Below are positions 52,879 to 60,655 of a stretch of DNA of 64,000 nt, in pieces. The translations under genes were made by a program, and so were the position numbers. The DNA is from Legionella drozanskii LLAP-1. GTDB taxonomy: Bacteria; Pseudomonadota; Gammaproteobacteria; Legionellales; Legionellaceae. Location: positions 172,520 to 236,519 of the forward strand of contig NZ_LNXY01000020.1 in the NCBI RefSeq assembly GCF_001467585.1, given 5' to 3'. The stretch's first letter is position 1; every line of letters starts with the position of its first letter. The notes below the pieces were generated by a model. That model saw only the letters and a program-made list of their open reading frames with translations. It ran no database searches and was not told the DNA's origin.

Positions 52879-53075
52879 TTTGCTGCGGATTTCCTGGCTG
52901 AATAAAAATCAACTGTATCTGAACTTTTATCAGCCCATCGTTTAAGCAACTTACTAATATACTCAGGTATCACAACGTATTTGTTTTGGCTTAACCCGCC
53001 ATTCAATGATTTGATTAAGTGTTCGAACAACTTGCTCTGCCGGCAAATCCCTTCACATTGCGTAAATATAAAAAC
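52856..53075 (-). pseudogene. IS3-family (orfB) transposase fragment, frameshifted
   Basis: Minus-strand frames give QVVRTLNQIIEWRVKPKQIR followed by CD, then after a shift PEYISKLLKRWADKSSDTVD, then after another shift FIQPGNPQQNAYI. Together these match the DDE region of IS3-family OrfB (normally CDNGPEYIS...FIQPGKPQQNAY). Both ends are missing. It is debris that abuts the DUF3775 gene. Confidence 0.85.
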
Positions 53076-53084
53076 ACAGACCAA

Positions 53085-53332
53085 AACTCCAGTTTCGCTG
53101 ATTTTGTATCAAACGTTCTAACCAAAATGTTTTCTTTTATTAGATCAAGAAATAACTAGGATAATTGTTCGAACTGAAAAAAATAAATTAAAGTGATCAA
53201 TTCTTTTGTGACCACAACGTGTCTCACTTGTGCCGGTACTCCGCTGTTCTAGGTAGTTCTAGGCAGTTGTATTGTAACTTGACGTTTCGCAAGTGATGAT
53301 TAATAACGAATCTTTAATGCTATGGCATCAGA
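53085..53332. other. Non-coding stretch between IS3 remnant and right repeat
   Basis: AT-rich DNA with no supported gene. It leads into the tRNA-Arg-derived repeat at 53333; the LysR stop is at 53436. Confidence 0.4.
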
Positions 53333-53380
53333 CTTCGAACCAAGGTGTAGGGGGTTCGAGTCCCTCCGAGAGCGCCATTT
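53333..53380 (+). repeat. Partial tRNA-Arg duplicate, probable attR
   Basis: 48 bases beginning CTTCGAACCAAGGTGT and ending GCGCCATTT. They match 49850-49897 at 46 positions (mismatches at 53349 and 53371). The 5' half of the tRNA is absent, so this is not a functional tRNA. Confidence 0.8.
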
Positions 53381-53435
53381 TTTACGAAAAACCTTATTTT
53401 ATATCATGTGAAATTGTTCCAATCCAGTTTTTGGG

Positions 53436-54287
53436 CTAATGCCTTAATCGCTTTAACAAAAAATATTCTAATGATTCTATAGCCTTATTTGCTCCCTCTT
53501 TTTTGAGCAAGGAAATATGAATATTATTTAACTTAGGCAGTATGGGATTTTCAATCGATTCTAGGTAGCTAGGAATCATGGTTCGTTGAATCGCACTAAT
53601 GCCTAAACCTGCTTTTACTGCTGCCATCCTTCCCGCATAACTGGGGCTTGAGTAGACAAGGCGCCAACGAAGGCCTGCTTTTTCTAAGGTTTGGATAACA
53701 TTTTCTCGGTACACACAAGGTTGAGGCGACAGGACTAATGGAATAATACTGTTTCTATCCATTGATGAAAAAAAATCCGGTTTCCCTATCCATTCAACTG
53801 CCTCGCTCCAAATGTTTACCGCCTTGAGCAAGGTTTCTGGTTGATGGGTTTTAAGTAATACGAGATCCGATTTCCCTTGGGTAAATCGGGTAAAAATGTT
53901 AAGCGTTAGATCGCATTCAACATTGAGAGTAACTCGAGGATGCAGTCGTGAAAAATCGACTAGTACATCAGATAAGACCATTGTTGCAAAATCTTCGGGT
54001 AAGCCAAATCGAATTTCCCCCGCAAGTTCTGGTTCTTTAAATCTATCTAACGCTTCTCGGTGCAGCTCAAAAATTTTTCTTGCGTATCCAAGAAACAGCT
54101 CGCCATCGGTGGTTAATGAAAATGTTTTTCCCCGATTAATCAATGACTTTTCAGTGATCTGCTCAAGCTTTGCAATTTGTTGGCTAATGGCCGATTGCGT
54201 TCGCCCTACCTTGTCGGCTGCTTTAGTGAAACTGCCCGTATCTGCAACTGCCAGAAAACATTGAAGGGTAACGGTATCCAGTGACAT
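53436..54287 (-). CDS. LysR-type regulator, probably of the DAB operon
   Basis: 283 residues. The winged helix-turn-helix is at the N-terminus (LQCFLAVADTGSFTKAADKV, TQSAISQQIAKLE). The effector domain includes LAGEIRFGLPEDFATMVLSD and AAVKAGLGISAIQRTMI. It is divergent from dabB over 88 bases that hold a perfect 11-bp dyad, the usual LysR design in which the protein controls both itself and the opposite operon. CcmR/CbbR-like regulators accompany carbon-uptake genes in autotrophs, but the ligand here is unknown. Confidence 0.9.
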   Translation of the reverse strand: MSLDTVTLQCFLAVADTGSFTKAADKVGRTQSAISQQIAKLEQITEKSLINRGKTFSLTTDGELFLGYARKIFELHREALDRFKEPELAGEIRFGLPEDFATMVLSDVLVDFSRLHPRVTLNVECDLTLNIFTRFTQGKSDLVLLKTHQPETLLKAVNIWSEAVEWIGKPDFFSSMDRNSIIPLVLSPQPCVYRENVIQTLEKAGLRWRLVYSSPSYAGRMAAVKAGLGISAIQRTMIPSYLESIENPILPKLNNIHISLLKKEGANKAIESLEYFLLKRLRH

Positions 54288-54303
54288 TAGCTTTCCTAAT
54301 AAA

Positions 54304-54335
54304 TAATATAAGTATAATTAATTGTACTTATATTA
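54304..54335. promoter_or_regulatory. Dyad in the lysR-dabB intergenic region, probable LysR operator
   Basis: TAATATAAGTA (54304-54314) and TACTTATATTA (54325-54335) are perfect inverted repeats with a 10-base spacer. The dyad includes the LysR-type T-N11-A pattern. It is the only strong dyad in the 88-base gap. Confidence 0.6.
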
Positions 54336-54375
54336 GCATTCCTATTATATTTTTCCAATATTAATTGAAAATCTA

Positions 54376-55917
54376 ATGGAGAGCACTGTGCCTTATTTTA
54401 GTGAATACCTAATCTTTTACCCCATACTCATGGTACTTATTACTTTGCTGGGTTTCATTATAAATGGCCTTCTTTATAAAAAAAATCCACTCAAAGGGGC
54501 TCAACTCGCTTCGCTCACCATTGGAATAGGGCTGATTTGTGGCCTTATAGGCATACTCTACATGCCAAGTCAGCTCAATAACACGGTATTTCTTGGCCTC
54601 AAAGCGGATCGACTGTCTTTATTGATGAGCGATTTAATCTTGTTTGTCAGCTTTATTGTTCATCAGTTTTCCAGGCGCTACATGGCCGGAGATAGAAAGT
54701 ATAAGCACTATTTTCTTAAATTAACCGCACTAACCTTTAGTGCGATTGCGATGGTATTTGTTGATAATCTCCTGTTGTTCTGGATGGCCTGGAGTTGCAG
54801 TAATCTCTTGCTAGTTTCTTTGATGATTCATAAAAGCGAATGGCTAGCTGCTAAACACTCCGGCACTTTGGCATTAAAAATATTAAGCTCTGGTAGTTTG
54901 GCCCTGTTATTGTCTTTTTTCTTGATGTATCAAGCAACTGGAAGTAGCTCAATAACGGACATCAACGCACAAGCCACCCAAATTCCCTTACTGTCTTTAA
55001 CCAGCATCATCTCATTTCTTGTATTAGGTGCGCTGACTCAATCGGCTCAATGGCCTTTTCACCGTTGGCTGACCAGTTCATTGAACTCGCCTACGCCAGT
55101 CTCTGCTTTAATGCACGCAGGCTTAGTGAATGGTGGTGGTTTTGTTTTAGTTCGATTTGCCCCTTTATTATTATCCGAAGGGCGTCTCTTGCTGGTATTG
55201 TTTCTCATCGGAGCACTCACAGCGATTTTGGGAACCCTCTGGAAGCTGCTGCAAAGCGATATGAAGCGTATGTTAGCTAACTCCACCCTGGCGCAAATGG
55301 GATTTATGATGATGCAATGTGGTTTGGGTCTTTTCCCTGCCGCAGTGGCTCACTTATGTTGGCATGGCTTATTTAAAGCCTACCTGTTCCTTAATGCAGG
55401 TTCCGCACTTAAAGCTAGAAAAGAAAAAACTCCTGCGCTTAAGCATTCGCCTTTAGTTTTTGCTCTTTCTTGCTTGGTTGGATTGGCAGGTGCTTTAAGT
55501 TTTGCCCTGGTTAGTGAAAAATCCCTATTCACCTTACAGCCTACGACCTTTCTAGTTGGCTTTGCTTATATTTCAGGCACACAACTGGCTTATGCGTTGC
55601 TTAAAGGTGGCGCACTGTACAAAAGAGTTCTGCCTGCATCCATCCTCGTTTCTTTAGTGGGCCTATTTTACGGTGAAAGCATTCATCTTATCGAATCATT
55701 TTTCCCAACTTACTCAGTAAAAGCATTACCCAATTTAAATCTAATACATCTTTTGGTGTTTGCCCTGTTTTTACTCCTATGGCTGGGTATGAATTTAAAA
55801 AGCGCTCTCGGTTTACAACGTACTAAAGTATGGAGCCAATTGTATGTGAGCGCCTTAAATGGGAGTCAGCCACATCCCAAAACTATTACGGCCAGCCGCA
55901 ACACCTATCAATATTAA
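54376..55917 (+). CDS. dabB: DabB: proton-channel-like membrane subunit of a DIC (bicarbonate/CO2) accumulation complex
   Basis: 513 residues, a NuoL/MrpA-like antiporter fold with about 13 helices. Visible are the conserved FYPILMVLITLLGFIINGLL start, LTFSAIAMVFVDNLLLFWMA, the stretch SAQWPFHRWLTSSLNSPTPV and SALMHAGLVNGGGFVLVRFA with its functional Lys/His pattern, and CWHGLFKAYLFLNAGSALKA. DabB couples ion flow to DabA-mediated CO2 hydration. A GTG at 54388, preceded by GGAGAG, is a better-supported start than the ATG at 54376, which lacks a ribosome site. Next to dabA, the assignment is firm. Confidence 0.9.
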   Translation: MESTVPYFSEYLIFYPILMVLITLLGFIINGLLYKKNPLKGAQLASLTIGIGLICGLIGILYMPSQLNNTVFLGLKADRLSLLMSDLILFVSFIVHQFSRRYMAGDRKYKHYFLKLTALTFSAIAMVFVDNLLLFWMAWSCSNLLLVSLMIHKSEWLAAKHSGTLALKILSSGSLALLLSFFLMYQATGSSSITDINAQATQIPLLSLTSIISFLVLGALTQSAQWPFHRWLTSSLNSPTPVSALMHAGLVNGGGFVLVRFAPLLLSEGRLLLVLFLIGALTAILGTLWKLLQSDMKRMLANSTLAQMGFMMMQCGLGLFPAAVAHLCWHGLFKAYLFLNAGSALKARKEKTPALKHSPLVFALSCLVGLAGALSFALVSEKSLFTLQPTTFLVGFAYISGTQLAYALLKGGALYKRVLPASILVSLVGLFYGESIHLIESFFPTYSVKALPNLNLIHLLVFALFLLLWLGMNLKSALGLQRTKVWSQLYVSALNGSQPHPKTITASRNTYQY

Positions 55918-55948
55918 GACGAGTCATCCAATGATTAGGAGTAATGCC

Positions 55949-58222
55949 ATGAAACAACAAACCAATAGAGAGTTAGAGTCGATGTCTAATTTCGCTGCGC
56001 CAAAACAACATCGAGCGGATGTTCAAGCCATGGTGAGTAATGCCGCTCAATGCATAGCTCCCGTTTGGCCTTTAGAAACATTTATTGCCTGTAATCCCTT
56101 GCAAGGGCTAGAGAGCGTACCTTTTGAAGAAGCACTTTTAGAGGGGAGACGATTATTTGGTTGTGCTCAGGCCATTACAAAGCTTGAAGTAGTCAATCGG
56201 GAATTAATTAAATGGTGTGGGGTATTTTTAGATATGGGGCAAGGAACGATTGAAGCCCCTAATCGTAATAAAGGGTTTTATGCCGCGTTCTTAAGTCTAT
56301 GCAGCTATGACAACTCATTACATCAAGGATGTCAGACTACAAAATCTTGGCTAAGTAATTTACCGGAACATGCTGAGGATACCATTATCTTATGTCTCAA
56401 TAAGTTAGGTGTTGCTTCTGAGCATCAAGAATCGTTTATTAAAGAGAGCTTTACCTACCTTCCTGGATGGGCAGGCTATATCAAATGGCGCTCTGTGTGG
56501 AAAAACTCCAGTGCAACAGATGACTATTGTCCAGTAACACTAGTTGATTTCATCGCGGTACGCTTAGTCCTAACAGCCACACTTTGGCCAGAAGCACGCT
56601 GGGAAAAAAAAAGTATAAAGAATGAAGCTGCCTTAATTGAGTCGATAGTGGCACAAATAAAAGTATCAGAACAAACCTATCAGCATGAGCTCCTGAGAAA
56701 GCTCATGCCTCAAGTAAAGAGTATTCAAAGACCCAAAACAAGAGCCGATGCCCAATTGATTTTTTGTATTGACGTACGCTCCGAACCATTTCGACGAAGC
56801 CTTGAGCCACTAGGTGCCTATGAAACACTTGGCTTTGCTGGTTTTTTTGGGGTCCCTGCTCGAATTCATGATTTTAACTCGGGAACCAGTAAAGACTCCT
56901 GTCCTGTATTACTGAAGCCGCGCTATGATATTGAAGAGCAACCCATTTCTTCTGCTCTGCCTTATGTTAAGAAAAGCGAGCAGGGTAAAGAGTGCTTTAA
57001 AATCCTCAGGAATGTCTATCATGAATTAAAATATAATTTTTCAACCCCTTTTGCTTTAGTGGAAACTTTGGGCGCATGGTGCGGTATAACGATGTTAGCA
57101 AAGACCGTTGCCCCAAGTCTTAGTGACAAAACAAGTACTGCGTTCAGCCGTCGCTTAATGCCAACATTGGCGACCCAACCGGTCGTTCAAATGGACAGCT
57201 CCAGTTCCGTTTATGGCATCTCTCCTGCGGAGCAAGCGCTTTATGGTGAAGCTGTATTAAAAATGATGGGGTTAACTCAGAACTTCGCAAAACTGGTTGT
57301 ATTTTGTGGGCATCGCAGCACCACTAAAAATAATCCTTATGCATCTGCTCTTGATTGTGGTGCTTGTGGCGGGAATCATGGCGGCTCGAATGCTAAAATT
57401 CTTGCAGCGATACTAAATAATCAATCAGTACGCCAAACTCTTGCAGAGCGTGGCATAACCATCCCTGATGATACTCATTTCTATGCGGCGGAGCACGACA
57501 CAACCACCGATGAAATGACTCTCTATGAGACTGATTTGAGACTTCAATCTCATCAAGAGCTGCTGCAGGATTTAAGACGCGATTTAAGTCTTGCACGAGC
57601 TATAAACTCTCAGGCGCGTTGCCAAACTTTTGGGTTAAAAAAGTCATCCAACTCTATTCAAACAACCTCAACACGCAGTAGTGATTGGGCTGAGGTAAGA
57701 CCTGAATGGGGCTTAGCTCGCAATGCGGCTTTTATCATAGGACCTCGTCAGTTAACCAGGCAGATCAATCTAGATGGGCGTAGTTTTCTTCACTCCTACG
57801 ACTGGATGCAAGATGAGGATGGCGGCTCGCTAGAGACGATTTTAACAGCCCCCATGGTTGTTGCCGAATGGATTAATACGCAATACCTCTTCTCAACCCT
57901 TGATAATGTGAACTACGGCAGTGGCAGTAAAATCACTCATAATGTCACAGGACAACTGGGTATTATGCAAGGTAATGGCAGTGATTTAATGCATGGATTA
58001 CCGCTTCAATCGGTCAATTCAAGCGATGAAGACTCTTATCACGAACCCCAACGTCTCTTAACCGTAGTTTATGCCCCGCGAGCAACAGTGGATGCAATTA
58101 TTGGACGTCAAGATATTCTTAAAACCTTATTTTTTAATGGTTGGGTAACTCTCGTGGTTATCGAGCCCACAGAAGAAGTCGCCTATCAGTTAGGTAGAGA
58201 AGGCCATTGGAGTTCACTCTAA
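55949..58222 (+). CDS. dabA: DabA (DUF2309): beta-carbonic-anhydrase-like subunit of a DIC accumulation complex
   Basis: 757 residues from the ATG at 55949 (TAGGAG at 55936-55941). The four residues that bind zinc and drive catalysis in characterised DabA are all present: Cys273 and Asp275 in FCIDVRSEPFRRSLE, His455 in CGHRSTTKNNPYAS and Cys470 in LDCGACGGNHGGSNAK, with the same 2- and 15-residue spacings. It is cytoplasmic and held at the membrane by DabB. The complex converts CO2 to bicarbonate one way, so cells retain inorganic carbon. The gene follows dabB by 31 bases. Confidence 0.92.
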   Translation: MKQQTNRELESMSNFAAPKQHRADVQAMVSNAAQCIAPVWPLETFIACNPLQGLESVPFEEALLEGRRLFGCAQAITKLEVVNRELIKWCGVFLDMGQGTIEAPNRNKGFYAAFLSLCSYDNSLHQGCQTTKSWLSNLPEHAEDTIILCLNKLGVASEHQESFIKESFTYLPGWAGYIKWRSVWKNSSATDDYCPVTLVDFIAVRLVLTATLWPEARWEKKSIKNEAALIESIVAQIKVSEQTYQHELLRKLMPQVKSIQRPKTRADAQLIFCIDVRSEPFRRSLEPLGAYETLGFAGFFGVPARIHDFNSGTSKDSCPVLLKPRYDIEEQPISSALPYVKKSEQGKECFKILRNVYHELKYNFSTPFALVETLGAWCGITMLAKTVAPSLSDKTSTAFSRRLMPTLATQPVVQMDSSSSVYGISPAEQALYGEAVLKMMGLTQNFAKLVVFCGHRSTTKNNPYASALDCGACGGNHGGSNAKILAAILNNQSVRQTLAERGITIPDDTHFYAAEHDTTTDEMTLYETDLRLQSHQELLQDLRRDLSLARAINSQARCQTFGLKKSSNSIQTTSTRSSDWAEVRPEWGLARNAAFIIGPRQLTRQINLDGRSFLHSYDWMQDEDGGSLETILTAPMVVAEWINTQYLFSTLDNVNYGSGSKITHNVTGQLGIMQGNGSDLMHGLPLQSVNSSDEDSYHEPQRLLTVVYAPRATVDAIIGRQDILKTLFFNGWVTLVVIEPTEEVAYQLGREGHWSSL

Positions 58223-58237
58223 TTAAAGGAGCGTTAT

Positions 58238-58588
58238 ATGAGTATTATTAAAGTTCAGGAAAAACGAGAAAGCGGGATTAGTTTACATCCTATGAAAAAA
58301 ATAGAAGTTATCGTTTCAGGAGAACAGGAGCAGATGATTGCTACAATGATGAACGAGGCTAATTTATCCGGATTTACGTTGCTACGCAATATTTCAGGTA
58401 AAGGACATCATGGATTTCATGAAGGAAAGCTTCTTTTTAATGACAAAGCAACTCTAGTCATGTTTATTGCGGTGGCACCTGAAGAGGCAATAGCCACCAT
58501 TGCTTTAGGCATGAAAATCTTATTCCAAAAAAATTCAGGGGTGATGTTTGTATCGGATGTTGCTGTGGCACGGTTAGACTATTTTTAG
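58238..58588 (+). CDS. PII-like protein of the DAB operon
   Basis: 116 residues with the ferredoxin-like PII fold: KKIEVIVSGEQEQMIATMMN (beta-alpha), GFTLLRNISGKGHHGFHEGK (T-loop region, short), TLVMFIAVAPEEAIATIALG and GVMFVSDVAVARL. It lacks the Tyr51 uridylylation-type T-loop of classical GlnB, so it is closer to the SbtB/CPII class tied to bicarbonate transport. It probably senses adenylate nucleotides or bicarbonate and gates DabAB. It begins 15 bases after dabA. Confidence 0.82.
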   Translation: MSIIKVQEKRESGISLHPMKKIEVIVSGEQEQMIATMMNEANLSGFTLLRNISGKGHHGFHEGKLLFNDKATLVMFIAVAPEEAIATIALGMKILFQKNSGVMFVSDVAVARLDYF

Positions 58589-58591
58589 TTA

Positions 58592-58629
58592 AATCATGGT
58601 GAACTACTGGCAATTAGTTCACCATGATT
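58592..58629. promoter_or_regulatory. 15-bp perfect stem-loop between PII-like gene and DUF6671-like gene
   Basis: AATCATGGTGAACTA (58592-58606) pairs with TAGTTCACCATGATT (58615-58629) over an 8-base loop. There is no T-run, so it is more likely an mRNA processing or attenuation element that lowers downstream expression than a full terminator. Confidence 0.6.
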
Positions 58630-58649
58630 CACGTTGATAGGGAAAAAGC

Positions 58650-59483
58650 ATGCATTATAGAAATGAACATGTTTTACTCGCATCCAAACATGAAAAAGAA
58701 AGGGTTATACAGCCTATATTTCATGAGAAAATTGGTTGTAAACTATTTACATCTGATTTTGATACGGATCAGTTTGGAACCTTCACGGGCGAGATCCCTA
58801 GGAATCAGAATGCCTATGAAACCTGTATTCTAAAAGCTAGAACTGCGGCAATTGCTGCTGATTGTTTTTTTAGCATTGCGAGTGAAGGCAGTTTTGGACC
58901 GCATCCATCGATACCCTTTTTTGCAAGTGATCATGAAATTATGGTCTTTATTGATTTGAAGAACGATTGGATTATTGCCGAACAACTCGTCACACCAAAA
59001 ACCAATTATAAGATGGTGACTCTGCATCCAGGTACAGCTATTGAGACATTTTTACGCTCAGTACAATTCCCAAGCCACGCACTAACTCTTCAAGTAAACC
59101 ATTCAAAAGAAATTCTTGGAAAAGGCATACAAGATCTTGAGCTTCTGGATAACCTAATAAAAATAGGCTTTACCAAAGGAGATGAATTGCTTTTGGCCAC
59201 TGACATGCGCGCAATGATGAATCCTACACGGATGGAAGCATTATCCTCCTTAGCAGAAAAATTGGCCGCACGCATTTTAACCTGCTGCAGTGCTTGCGGC
59301 GCACCTGGATTTGGTTTCGTATCCACAACAGAACAGTTATCGTGCAGCCTATGTGACTCTCCTACATCAATGCATCGATTTGAGGTTTGGGGTTGTGTTT
59401 CCTGTGAGAATAAAGAAAAAAAACCAAGGCGTGACGATTTGGAAAAAGCGGAGCCAACCTATTGCAACTACTGTAATCCATAA
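58650..59483 (+). CDS. Cys-rich DUF6671-like protein
   Basis: 277 residues, no signal peptide or membrane segment. The N-terminal two-thirds (about 1-200) is alpha/beta, with ADCFFSIASEGSFGPHPSIP and LLATDMRAMMNPTRMEALSS as conserved-looking blocks. The last 70 residues carry four CxxC pairs or variants (CCSACGAPGFG, CSLCDS, CVSC, CNYC), which look like two zinc ribbons. I believe this is the DUF6671 family but cannot confirm it. It lies after the DAB genes behind a hairpin, so it may belong to the same regulated unit. Function unknown. Confidence 0.78.
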   Translation: MHYRNEHVLLASKHEKERVIQPIFHEKIGCKLFTSDFDTDQFGTFTGEIPRNQNAYETCILKARTAAIAADCFFSIASEGSFGPHPSIPFFASDHEIMVFIDLKNDWIIAEQLVTPKTNYKMVTLHPGTAIETFLRSVQFPSHALTLQVNHSKEILGKGIQDLELLDNLIKIGFTKGDELLLATDMRAMMNPTRMEALSSLAEKLAARILTCCSACGAPGFGFVSTTEQLSCSLCDSPTSMHRFEVWGCVSCENKEKKPRRDDLEKAEPTYCNYCNP

Positions 59484-59606
59484 TCTTATTTTTAAGGGTT
59501 ACTGACCTTGGTCCGCAGACAAACAGTGATTCAAGAGTCTCTAACGTTTGGAAGGTTTACTTGTTAGAACCCTAAAAAATAACATTATAAAAATTGATAT
59601 TATATA

Positions 59607-60536
59607 ATGCACGAACCATTTGATAAGTATGAAAAAAATATGAATGATAAAAAACAATGGGTTAACCGACATGAACATCCCGGGTTTTTAAAAAATGCGC
59701 TTGCAATCAGCGGTTCCGTGACACCCAGAGTATTTAAAAAAGTGCTATTTATGGTTGGTTATTCTTCTTTTATCTCATGCCTTTATTATTTTATACCGTC
59801 AATATCCTTACCCATAGGGCCATTTGAGTATGCTGGATTGATGATGGGACTAATATTGGTTTTTAGAGTGAATGCAGGGTATGACCGCTGGTGGGAGGCA
59901 AGAAAAATATGGGGAAACGTCGTCAATCAAAGCAGGAATCTTGCCATTATTATCTCAAATTACCCCAGCACGAGGAACATGAATTGGAGCAATAAGGTAA
60001 CAAATTATATTGCAGCACTTCCTTATCTGATGAAAAATAATTTACGAGGAGATGCCTCAGTTGAGGGAATAAGACACTTGGTTGATACCCCACTTCTGTC
60101 AATTTTAGAACAATCAGAACACAAGCCTAATGCCTTGTCGTCAATTATTGCGCAGGAACTTAATCGAGTCCGTCTTAGCAATGAACTGGATTCTTTTTCA
60201 TTTCTACAGGCAGAGGAAAAACGCGCTCTGATTCTTGACAGCCAAGGTGCTTGTGAACGTATTCTAAAAACGCCGATGCCCTTTGTGATGGCAGTCAAAT
60301 CTAGGCGTTTCATTTTTTCATTTTTACTGGCTCTGCCATTTGCTTTAGTCACTGTTTCTCTTTTGATTAGTCCAGTCATTAGTGGTTTGGTAGCCTATGC
60401 TTTATTTTCATTAGATCAAATTGGTATTGAGCTACAAAATCCTTTTTCAGAAGAGCGGTTAAGTCATTTACCTTTAAATGATATTTGCGAGACGATTGAA
60501 AAGAATATTATCGAAATCCAGAAGATAACGCAGTGA
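59607..60536 (+). CDS. Bestrophin family channel
   Basis: 309 residues; a second ATG at 59640 is an equally plausible start. The bestrophin fold is recognised by VLFMVGYSSFISCLYYFIPS, the signature FRVNAGYDRWWEARKIWGN, then NYIAALPYLMKNNLR and ALFSLDQIGIELQNPFSEE near the C-terminus. About four helices lie in two pairs. Bestrophins are pentameric ion channels; some plant and algal members pass bicarbonate. Placement after DabAB makes a bicarbonate or counter-ion role plausible here, but this is inference from position. Confidence 0.87.
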   Translation: MHEPFDKYEKNMNDKKQWVNRHEHPGFLKNALAISGSVTPRVFKKVLFMVGYSSFISCLYYFIPSISLPIGPFEYAGLMMGLILVFRVNAGYDRWWEARKIWGNVVNQSRNLAIIISNYPSTRNMNWSNKVTNYIAALPYLMKNNLRGDASVEGIRHLVDTPLLSILEQSEHKPNALSSIIAQELNRVRLSNELDSFSFLQAEEKRALILDSQGACERILKTPMPFVMAVKSRRFIFSFLLALPFALVTVSLLISPVISGLVAYALFSLDQIGIELQNPFSEERLSHLPLNDICETIEKNIIEIQKITQ

Positions 60537-60655
60537 TGGTATTTTAGAGCCCAAGGGCTAGATGTTGAAGAGTGTGATTTGTTTTCATTCCTTGCCTTAA
60601 TACAGTTCGCAGAACTCGTAAAAATGATAAAAGGGCAAGCCTTTGAAGAGTAAAA

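Larger units (their letters stand above)
49850..53380. mobile_element. Decayed tRNA-Arg-integrated element
   Basis: Bounded by a 48-bp direct repeat with two mismatches: 49850-49897 (3' end of tRNA-Arg plus TTT) and 53333-53380. Inside are an ISL3-type transposase pseudogene, an IS3-type transposase fragment, palindromic IS debris and a few small hypothetical genes. No integrase gene remains. The tRNA stays intact on the left side. Length between repeats is about 3.5 kb. The stretches 49895-50053 and 50246-50607 show nothing coding that I trust. Confidence 0.7.

Noticed and set aside
52845-53084. 79-codon minus-strand open frame read as a gene.
   Set aside because: It is a patchwork of IS3 transposase fragments in shifted frames, so it is listed as a pseudogene.
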